From JAXLVB01 sp044228045 (GTDB taxonomy: Bacteria > Bacteroidota > Bacteroidia > Cytophagales > Spirosomataceae): a DNA stretch of 13,694 nt. Below, one piece after another: positions 7,092 through 12,782 of the stretch (position 1 is the stretch's first letter; each line of letters opens with the position of its first letter). The notes beneath the pieces are model-generated. The model worked only from the letters and a program-made list of their open reading frames with translations. It did not search any database and was not told the DNA's origin. A program made the position numbers and the translations under genes. The stretch is taken from positions 1-13,694 of the forward strand of contig JBGAVQ010000144.1 in assembly GCA_044228045.1 (NCBI GenBank), given 5' to 3'.

Positions 7092-8372
7092 TTATAATTT
7101 CACCAATGTTTCTGCTGTGATTTCCTCTACGCTTCGGCAACCTGATAGGCTCATGGTGAGTTCAAAGTCGGTCATTAGTTGCTTTATTACTTCACAAACA
7201 CCCTGCTGCCCGTCCAAGGTTAGTCCATAAATATAAGGTCTTCCGAGACCTACTGCTGTTGCACCCAATGCCAATGCCTTAAACACATCGGCTCCGCCTC
7301 GAATGCCGCTATCTATCACAATTGGAATCTGTTTATTGATGGCTTTTACCACATTAGGCAAGGCTTCAATAGCACCAATTGCCCCATCTACTTGCCTCCC
7401 TCCGTGGTTTGAGACCACAATTCCGTTCATGCCATAGTCCACGGCTTTTTTGGCATTTTCAGGATGCAGAATTCCTTTCAAGAAAATGGGCAACTTGGTT
7501 AGTTCTCGCAAAAATGAAAGGTCGTCCCACGTAAGCGCAGGGTTGCTGTAAATGCTGGTGAATAGTTTGACAGCTCCCATCGCACGCCCTGAGCGCAGTT
7601 TTTTCACAAAACCATCTTCGCCTGGGTAATTCTGAACGGCCATAATCAGATTACGAAGCGTTTCAAATGTAATGCTCGGTTTGAAATCGCTGGCGGGTGG
7701 TTTGGCCAATTCTTGATCTAATAATCGTTGAAAAATAGGGTCTGAGGTGTATTGAGCAATGCCTTTGCCTTGCAAGAAAGGTAGAAACGCCAAGTCTAAA
7801 TCTTTGGTACGCCAGCCCAGCAAGGTCGTATCAAGCGTTAGCACTATGCCTTTGCAACCACATTTTTCGGCACGATTCACTAAACTTGCCACTAAGTCAC
7901 GAGAGCGAGACCAATACAACTGAAAAAAGCGGGAACTATCGCCCATGGCTGCTGCACAAGTTTCCATCGGCACCGAAGCCTGATTAGAAAACACCATTGG
8001 AATACCCATTTGAGCAGCTGCTTTGGCAATGGCCAAGTCAGCGTCGGGATGCACCATTTCAGAGACACCAATGGGGCATAGCCAAAACGGTGAAGGCATT
8101 TTGACACCCACTAACTCAACCGACGTATCTCGACTTTCTACATCATTGAGCATTTGAGGAACAATTCGATACCGTTCAAAACCTGTCCGGTTATTCAGCA
8201 TGGTTTGTTGGTTGCCTGCCCCACCCACAATATAGGCAGCGGCAGTTGGTGTCATTTTGACAACTGCGGCTTGCTCCAACTTAGACCAATCGGGCGAAAT
8301 CAGTGGCTTTTGGCCTGTAAAGCCTTCTAAATAAATTTTTCGCTGATAGTTTGTAGGGATGAATCGCTCCAT
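7092..8372 (-). CDS. FMN-dependent alpha-hydroxy-acid oxidase, lactate 2-monooxygenase-like
   Basis: Enzymes of this family oxidise L-2-hydroxy acids to 2-oxo acids through FMN in a TIM barrel; the lactate monooxygenase branch then decarboxylates the product in the active site. All core residues are visible: Tyr47 (AAAYIVGGAG), Tyr153 in QLYW, Lys299 in FLKGIL binding flavin, the catalytic His323 and substrate Arg326 in SNHGGRQVDG, and DSGIRGG (354-360) with GLGRPY (375-380) holding the FMN phosphate. The opening GGAGNQQTMLNNRTGFERYR and the long loop at about 185-270 resemble lactate 2-monooxygenase more than lactate dehydrogenase LldD or glycolate oxidase. The substrate is not determined by sequence. 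No signal peptide or membrane segment is seen, so it is cytoplasmic. It starts 6 bases after the adducin-like gene and is almost certainly co-transcribed with it. No clear terminator follows. Confidence 0.88.
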   Translation of the reverse strand: MERFIPTNYQRKIYLEGFTGQKPLISPDWSKLEQAAVVKMTPTAAAYIVGGAGNQQTMLNNRTGFERYRIVPQMLNDVESRDTSVELVGVKMPSPFWLCPIGVSEMVHPDADLAIAKAAAQMGIPMVFSNQASVPMETCAAAMGDSSRFFQLYWSRSRDLVASLVNRAEKCGCKGIVLTLDTTLLGWRTKDLDLAFLPFLQGKGIAQYTSDPIFQRLLDQELAKPPASDFKPSITFETLRNLIMAVQNYPGEDGFVKKLRSGRAMGAVKLFTSIYSNPALTWDDLSFLRELTKLPIFLKGILHPENAKKAVDYGMNGIVVSNHGGRQVDGAIGAIEALPNVVKAINKQIPIVIDSGIRGGADVFKALALGATAVGLGRPYIYGLTLDGQQGVCEVIKQLMTDFELTMSLSGCRSVEEITAETLVKL

Positions 8373-8378
8373 TTTGCG

Positions 8379-9188
8379 TCAATTAAACAAGTCTGTTCCT
8401 TCTTTCAAAATACGTTGGAGTAGTGGCTGAAATTGGAAGAGTCCTGCAAATGGAAAACCCACTTGTCCACGGGTCATCAGGGCGGTTTCGTGCGGAATAT
8501 GAATTGGTTTTTGCCCTGTGGCTTCGGCAATGAGTTGGGCTTGGCAACTTCTGTCCATGGTAATAAACCACCAAGTAGCCTCTTCAACAGTGCCACCAAC
8601 GGTCATTAAGCCATGATTTTGGAGAATACACGCCTTGTTTTTACCTAATGCTTGTGCAATTCGTTGCCCTTCTTCCAATTCATTTACTACGCCGGTATAA
8701 TCTGTATATATTCCGTGGTCTTCATAAAAAGCACAAGCGTCTTGGGTAATGGGGTCGAGTTTTTTGCCCAAAGTAGAAAACGATTTCCCGTACATTGAGT
8801 GGGCGTGGGCTGCAGCCACGGCATCGGGACGGGCAGCGTGTACCTGCGAGTGAATGGCAAAAGCAGCACGATTGACACTATATTTACCCTCTACCACTTC
8901 GCCATGATGATTGACACAAATCAAATCAGACACCTTAACACTGCCAAAGTCAATGCCAAACGGATTGGCCCAAAAATGGTCGGCATACTCAGGGTCTCGG
9001 GCGGTGATGTGGCCCGCTACGCCCTCATCGTACCCAAACTTGGAAAACAAGCGAAAAGATACTGCTAACATTTGTTTTCGATGCAGGCGGGCTTCTTCGA
9101 CAGAGTTGAATTGTAGTTTTATGGGGATTCCCTTTGGTAACGTAAGTCCTCCGGGTAAGGTGTGGGCTGGTGGGGTTGCAGTTTCCAT
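8379..9188 (-). CDS. Class II aldolase/adducin-fold protein lacking the catalytic Glu
   Basis: The fold is that of fuculose-1-phosphate aldolase and adducin. Three metal-ligand histidines remain: HAH in AAAHAHSMYGKSF and the His of LQNHGLMTVGGT. At the place of the proton-transfer Glu of fuculose-phosphate aldolase (four residues before the His of AFAIHSQVHAARPD) there is Ala, as in adducin-type members, so ordinary retro-aldol chemistry is doubtful. Other family marks are GVAGHITARDPE and DFGSVKVSDLICVN. I place the start at the ATG 9186-9188, giving 269 residues (METATPPAH); the frame also allows a TTG at 9213-9215 with nine more residues, MNNLNDKNS. The substrate is unknown. The stop lies 6 bases before the flavin oxidase gene, so the two probably act on one pathway. 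Confidence 0.87.
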   Translation of the reverse strand: METATPPAHTLPGGLTLPKGIPIKLQFNSVEEARLHRKQMLAVSFRLFSKFGYDEGVAGHITARDPEYADHFWANPFGIDFGSVKVSDLICVNHHGEVVEGKYSVNRAAFAIHSQVHAARPDAVAAAHAHSMYGKSFSTLGKKLDPITQDACAFYEDHGIYTDYTGVVNELEEGQRIAQALGKNKACILQNHGLMTVGGTVEEATWWFITMDRSCQAQLIAEATGQKPIHIPHETALMTRGQVGFPFAGLFQFQPLLQRILKEGTDLFN

Positions 9189-9240
9189 GCTATTTTTATC
9201 GTTTAAGTTGTTCAATAGAAATAGTTTATATTATTCTAAC

Positions 9241-9266
9241 AGCGTAGCGTTTGCAAACGTTACGCT
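9241..9266. repeat. 26-bp near-perfect palindrome
   Basis: AGCGTAGCGTTTG (9241-9253) faces CAAACGTTACGCT (9254-9266): 13-base arms with no spacer and one G-T mismatch. It lies in the 115-base gap between the PLP-enzyme gene and the adducin-like gene, about 52 bases upstream of the latter's ATG. There is no T tract on either side, so it is a poor intrinsic terminator. A zero-spacer palindrome containing CAAACG/CGTTTG suits a dimeric repressor site of LacI-like type or a REP-like repeat unit; sequence alone does not choose between them. Confidence 0.6.
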
Positions 9267-9273
9267 ATTGAAA

Positions 9274-9292
9274 AGACCTTCGGTACAGACTG
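9274..9292. repeat. 19-base repeat, copy B (beside the palindrome)
   Basis: AGACCTTCGGTACAGACTG matches 2985-3003 at 16 of 19 positions in the same orientation. It begins 8 bases after the palindrome at 9241-9266 and 12 bases before the stop codon end of the PLP-enzyme gene. The opening AGACCT recurs directly at 9293-9298. Unlike copy A it does not have strong inverted-repeat arms. Confidence 0.42.
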
Positions 9293-9303
9293 AGACCTAT
9301 CTA

Positions 9304-10452
9304 TTAAAAAGTGATTTTTCGTTTTCTTGCCACTATATCCCATGTATCTATCAACCTATTATGCTGAATAATATAGGCCACATCGTGCAATGCTACCGAA
9401 GGACATACATGATAGGGAATACCATACAGCACATCACCGATTTGAACTGACTCCCAGTCGTTTACCCTTAGCACTAAGTGTTCTTCACTTTGACCAACGG
9501 GTTCGTAATTACTCAAATTCAAGAATATAATTCGTCTATCTAAGGGATTCTCAGAAGCAACAGATTTATGTCCTAAATCAGTGGTTATCAATCCTTTGTT
9601 AGGTTTTGAAATTACCCTTGTCATCAGCACAGCCGCCCATTGAAAATCAACCTCTGATACCAGATTTGCATAGCCCCAGTCCCACAACAAGGTAGTACCC
9701 GGGCTACAAAAAACACCGGGCCGCTGAGATGCCGACGAAAACGCTGGCGAACCTCCCGAAATAATTTCAGGCGTTGGTAACCCCACAGCTTCAATTTGCG
9801 CTACTAAGTCATAAACAGGCGCAAAAGCATCATCACTGGCAGCTTTTCGTTTCGAGAATTCAGCATCTCTTAGATGTCCGTCATAAACATGTAAGCCTTG
9901 CAGTACTAAGTTGGGGATTGCAGCCAGTTGACAATAAGTATCAAAAATCGTATCGTCAAGTACATAACCAGTTCGGTTTTGTCCGTTGTTTACATCCAAA
10001 AAAACAGCAGCAACAAGCCCCTCTTTTTCAAGCTGTTGCGCCAGTTGTTGTGCTGATGCTACATTGTCAATCAGCGAACAAATGGTAGCGTCTGGATAGC
10101 TTTTTTGCAATTGAGCAAATCGGCTAACTTTGGGTCCAGTGAGTTGATAAGCCACTAACACCCAGCTGGCTCCGGCGGCCAGTGTCATTTCTAACTCGGC
10201 AATAGTGGCGCATTTAAACCGATGGATGCCAACTGCCAATTGCATCTGCACAATTTCGCCCATTTTATAGGTTTTTACATGAGGAACTAAGCGGCTGGCA
10301 TGGCCACCCACTTGCTCAATCATGGTGTCAATGTTGTGTTGCACTCGGTCTGGATAAATGAGCAACGCTGGCGAGTCAATCTCGTTCTCGTTTTGTACTT
10401 GATACCACTCCATTGGTTTGTTTTTTGGATGCAAGATAGCATTCATGGTCAT
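9304..10452 (-). CDS. D-threonine aldolase/D-serine dehydratase-type PLP enzyme (fold type III)
   Basis: Relatives of this 382-residue protein act on D-3-hydroxy amino acids: D-threonine aldolase releases glycine and an aldehyde, and eukaryotic-type D-serine dehydratase releases pyruvate and ammonia. An alanine-racemase-like N-terminal barrel covers about 28-265. Lys60 in VPHVKTYK is the likely PLP lysine, and SGGSP (232-236) and the region near Tyr190 should hold the cofactor. The C-terminal beta domain has GIPYHVCPSVALHD, where His348 and Cys350 form the HxC metal pair that, as I recall, marks the dehydratase group, whereas classical D-threonine aldolase has HxD. Substrate and reaction are therefore open; 3-hydroxyaspartate dehydratase/aldolase is another possibility. 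The start is ATG at 10450-10452; an alternative ATG is two codons in. The gene diverges from mdh and heads the three-gene cluster, with a 115-base spacer before the next gene. Confidence 0.87.
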   Translation of the reverse strand: MTMNAILHPKNKPMEWYQVQNENEIDSPALLIYPDRVQHNIDTMIEQVGGHASRLVPHVKTYKMGEIVQMQLAVGIHRFKCATIAELEMTLAAGASWVLVAYQLTGPKVSRFAQLQKSYPDATICSLIDNVASAQQLAQQLEKEGLVAAVFLDVNNGQNRTGYVLDDTIFDTYCQLAAIPNLVLQGLHVYDGHLRDAEFSKRKAASDDAFAPVYDLVAQIEAVGLPTPEIISGGSPAFSSASQRPGVFCSPGTTLLWDWGYANLVSEVDFQWAAVLMTRVISKPNKGLITTDLGHKSVASENPLDRRIIFLNLSNYEPVGQSEEHLVLRVNDWESVQIGDVLYGIPYHVCPSVALHDVAYIIQHNRLIDTWDIVARKRKITF

Positions 10453-10632
10453 TATTTGAAATAATGATTATGAAACTAAGTAAAGTTACTCAAACAACAA
10501 TCAAAACTTTATTTAATTTTGCCAACCCATGTGAGCTAATTAAGCTGGCATGATCACAACATCGGTTACAAGTGGTCTTGCTTGTAGCTAACTTTTAATT
10601 CATTAACCGCAATTTTTTAACTGACTGATTGT
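10453..10632. promoter_or_regulatory. Divergent intergenic region between the PLP-enzyme gene and mdh
   Basis: These 180 bases must hold promoters for both directions. Toward the PLP-enzyme gene, TAACTTTA (10488-10481, minus strand) is one base from TAnnTTTG and ends 28 bases before the ATG, but no TTG lies at standard spacing. Toward mdh, TAACTTTT (10589-10596) is also one base off, 36 bases before the ATG, again without a well-placed -33 element. An inverted pair TGCCA (10529-10533) and TGGCA (10546-10550 region) encloses the palindromic AGCTAATTAAGCT, a possible operator. Neither start has a Shine-Dalgarno. Confidence 0.3.
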
Positions 10633-11568
10633 ATGAAAATAACTGTAGTAGGTGCAGGTGCTGTAGGTGCCACCACCGCAGACAACATCGCTCGCAAAGA
10701 ATTAGCCGACGAAGTCGTATTACTTGACATCAAGCAGGGAATCTCCGAAGGGAAGTCGCTTGATATGTTTCAAACGGCTGCCTTGTTGGGTTTTGACACT
10801 ACCTTGACAGGCTCAACCAACGATTACGCCAAAACAGCTAATTCGGACGTAGTGGTTATTACCTCGGGCTTGCCTCGTAAGCCGGGCATGACCCGTGAAG
10901 AGCTCATCGGCATTAACGCAGGCATTGTTAAAACGGTGGTAACCAACATCTTGAACTATTCACCCAATGCCATTTTGGTGATTGTGTCGAACCCGATGGA
11001 TACCATGACTTACTTGGCACTGAAAACCTCTGGCTTGCCAAAAAACCGAGTAATTGGTATGGGTGGCACCTTAGATAGTGCTCGCTTTAAGTGCTATTTG
11101 TCGCTGGCAATGGGCGCCTCTCCAAACGACATTCACGGTAGTGTGATTGGCGGACATGGCGACACAACCATGATTCCTTTGAAGCGATTGGCTACCTGGA
11201 ACGGCGTGCCTGTCTCTCATTTTTTGACAGCTGAAGAACTTGACAAAGTAGCTGCCGATACAATGGTTGGGGGTGCTACGCTTACTGGTATGTTGGGAAC
11301 TTCGGCTTGGTATGCGCCTGGTGCAGCAGCAATGGCCTTAGTAGAAGCCATTGTGCGTGACGAAAAGCGTGTAATGCCTTGCTGTGTATCGCTCGAAGGC
11401 GAATACGGCCAGTCAGATATTTGCTTGGGCGTACCCGTAGTATTGGGCAAAAACGGCTGGGAGAAAATTATTGATTATAACTTGAACGACGAAGAAAAAG
11501 CCTTGTTCGAGAAATCTGCAGCGGCGGTTCGTAACATGAACAGCGTGTTGGATACTTTGAATTTGTAA
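10633..11568 (+). CDS. mdh: Malate dehydrogenase (LDH-like type, NAD-dependent)
   Basis: It interconverts malate and oxaloacetate with NAD in the TCA cycle, in the cytoplasm. Over 311 residues it shows the Rossmann motif VGAGAVGATTA (6-16), Asp32 in LLDIK, which selects NAD over NADP, the mobile-loop arginines Arg82 and Arg88 in LPRKPGMTREE, Asn120 in SNPMD, and the catalytic relay Asp148 and His175 (TLDSAR and IGGHGDTTM) with Arg151 for substrate binding. Arg82 in the PRKPGM context, where lactate dehydrogenases have Gln, marks malate specificity. This is the LDH-like, tetrameric-type MDH found in Bacteroidota. It is the only plus-strand gene in the window and appears monocistronic: a hairpin follows the stop by 7 bases. 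Confidence 0.97.
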   Translation: MKITVVGAGAVGATTADNIARKELADEVVLLDIKQGISEGKSLDMFQTAALLGFDTTLTGSTNDYAKTANSDVVVITSGLPRKPGMTREELIGINAGIVKTVVTNILNYSPNAILVIVSNPMDTMTYLALKTSGLPKNRVIGMGGTLDSARFKCYLSLAMGASPNDIHGSVIGGHGDTTMIPLKRLATWNGVPVSHFLTAEELDKVAADTMVGGATLTGMLGTSAWYAPGAAAMALVEAIVRDEKRVMPCCVSLEGEYGQSDICLGVPVVLGKNGWEKIIDYNLNDEEKALFEKSAAAVRNMNSVLDTLNL

Positions 11569-11575
11569 AGATTTA

Positions 11576-11620
11576 CCCAAATAATCCTCGGTATGTGGCA
11601 CATACCGAGGATTATTTGGG
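11576..11620. terminator. Shared bidirectional terminator hairpin between mdh and the convergent gene
   Basis: A perfect 22-bp inverted repeat: 11576-11597 pairs with 11599-11620 around a single central base, so the actual RNA loop will be a little larger. The core is CCTCGGTATG/CATACCGAGG and the outer arms are AT-rich (CCCAAATAAT/ATTATTTGGG). It begins 7 bases after the mdh stop and ends 52 bases before the stop codon of the opposing 124-residue gene. There is no long T tract on either side, so it may act partly by blocking or by protecting 3' ends. Confidence 0.72.
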
Positions 11621-11653
11621 CTACTTACCTCTTATCTCCTACTTCTTACCTCG
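11621..11653. repeat. Degenerate pyrimidine-rich direct repeat
   Basis: After the hairpin, CTACTTACCTCTTATCTC is followed by CTACTTCTTACCTCG, two imperfect units of about 15-18 bases. All purines in the stretch are A apart from the final G; the minus strand is correspondingly GA-rich. It lies between the convergent genes and codes for nothing recognisable. Confidence 0.35.
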
Positions 11654-11672
11654 AATTAGTTCTACCAGCTCA

Positions 11673-12047
11673 TCAAGGAGCAAATTCAACCTTGGTGACT
11701 AAGTATTTTGTGTCGCCCATCCAGAAAAAACGGTAGAGGTGTTCGTTGTAGTGTAGTTTTATTCGCTTACCTGATACAACCGCCTCTTCGAGATTTTTAA
11801 TAACTGTGGCATCGTTAGGATATACAGTAAATTGCCAAATTTGGGGTGTCATGTTGCCCGTTTGACCCGAAAAACCACCTACATTAAGTTCTCCTTCGTA
11901 GGTTTTAAAAATATATCCTCTGTGGCTGAATTTTGAGACCGTACCAGCCCTATCGCCTTCGCTATACACAACCTGTGTAATGCCAAAAGCTACTAAACCC
12001 ACCAAGGCGAGTATAATGACGAGCGTAACAATAATTTTTCTGAGCAT
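11673..12047 (-). CDS. Small membrane-anchored protein of unknown function (often labelled 6-phosphogluconate dehydrogenase)
   Basis: The 124 residues comprise one N-terminal transmembrane segment (about 5-27, IIVTLVIILALVGLVAFGI) and a soluble domain of about 97 residues outside the cytoplasmic membrane. Recognisable stretches are YSEGDRAGTVSKFSHRGYIFKTYEGELNVGG (28-58) and the C-terminal FFWMGDTKYLVTKVEF. I know this pattern from Bacteroidota proteins that databases sometimes call 6-phosphogluconate dehydrogenase; it has no Rossmann motif, is a quarter of that enzyme's size and cannot have that activity. Function is unknown. It follows the DoxX-like gene after 52 bases on the same strand and may share its transcript. 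Confidence 0.8.
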   Translation of the reverse strand: MLRKIIVTLVIILALVGLVAFGITQVVYSEGDRAGTVSKFSHRGYIFKTYEGELNVGGFSGQTGNMTPQIWQFTVYPNDATVIKNLEEAVVSGKRIKLHYNEHLYRFFWMGDTKYLVTKVEFAP

Positions 12048-12099
12048 TGGTAGTAGAAAGTTATGGGTTATTAGGATTGATTAGCAAGCACACCCTTTT

Positions 12100-12702
12100 T
12101 CACTTGGGCAAGTTAGCATTTTTTTGTTTTCGACGTTGCCAAACTTGACAAGTCACTACAATTATGAAGCCCAACACCACTAATCCATACGAAAGAAAAA
12201 CAGAGAACTTGACTGTGAGCGTAGAAACCAGAATCAGCCCAATACCTGCCAACCACAATCTGTCTATTTGGGGGTACTTTCGCTCAATACGCCATGACTT
12301 GTTGGAGTCAGTATCTTCTGAAACTAAGAATTTGAGCTTATGAAAATCGTGTGTCAACAAAATTGCATTCAGCGAAAGTAAAAAGAAATTGACGTAAGGA
12401 GTTCCTTGCCACTTCAATGACACGGTTACAACGAAGATATTCAAAATAATAGGAAACAACATAACCGCCCCAAGTGTAGCAAAGCGTTGGGTAAGCAACA
12501 ACAAACCTACCATCACCTGCGAATAAGCCACAAAACGGGCAAATAAATCCAAGCCGTATTGCACCAGACGTTCTTCTAACCAAACAGGACCGATGAGTCC
12601 GGGGAAGCCAGACCCTTGTTGATAATAAATCTTAGCCATGCCTGATGTGAAGAAAATCAGGCCCAAAAACACCCGAATCCCGATAATGAAAAAGCGGTAC
12701 AT
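12100..12702 (-). CDS. DoxX-like integral membrane protein
   Basis: This 200-residue protein opens with IGIRVFLGLIFFTSGMAKIY (8-26), the first helix of DoxX/DoxD-type proteins. Likely membrane segments lie at about 4-22, 54-71, 75-97, 101-117, 148-165 and 168-187; the first four form the DoxX-like bundle and the last two are an addition after a charged loop (about 121-147). A basic C-terminus (QRRKQKNANLPK) should be cytoplasmic. Family members are linked to redox processes, but no cysteine pair or other catalytic motif is visible, so the function here is unknown. It lies 80 bases after the ABC permease gene and before the 124-residue membrane protein, all on one strand. Confidence 0.75.
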   Translation of the reverse strand: MYRFFIIGIRVFLGLIFFTSGMAKIYYQQGSGFPGLIGPVWLEERLVQYGLDLFARFVAYSQVMVGLLLLTQRFATLGAVMLFPIILNIFVVTVSLKWQGTPYVNFFLLSLNAILLTHDFHKLKFLVSEDTDSNKSWRIERKYPQIDRLWLAGIGLILVSTLTVKFSVFLSYGLVVLGFIIVVTCQVWQRRKQKNANLPK

Positions 12703-12782
12703 TAAGCCATAGTTTACGGTATTCGGTTTACAGTAAGATATTCACTGCCAACTGTTAATTACATAGCCAACTCCGAACATCT

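Noticed and set aside
9213..9215. TTG start for the adducin-like gene, giving 278 residues
   Set aside because: The nine extra residues (MNNLNDKNS) show no conserved feature and an in-frame ATG follows at 9186-9188, so the ATG is preferred, though the TTG is not excluded.
8911..9450. 179-codon plus-strand open frame
   Set aside because: It lies antisense across the adducin-like and PLP-enzyme genes, both of which have clear family motifs on the minus strand. The plus-strand translation resembles nothing.
12048..12099. TTG-N21-TAACTTTC as a promoter for the 124-residue gene
   Set aside because: The spacing resembles the Bacteroidota consensus, but the -7 element would end only 8 bases before the ATG, leaving almost no leader. 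The gene can be read from the upstream DoxX-like gene.
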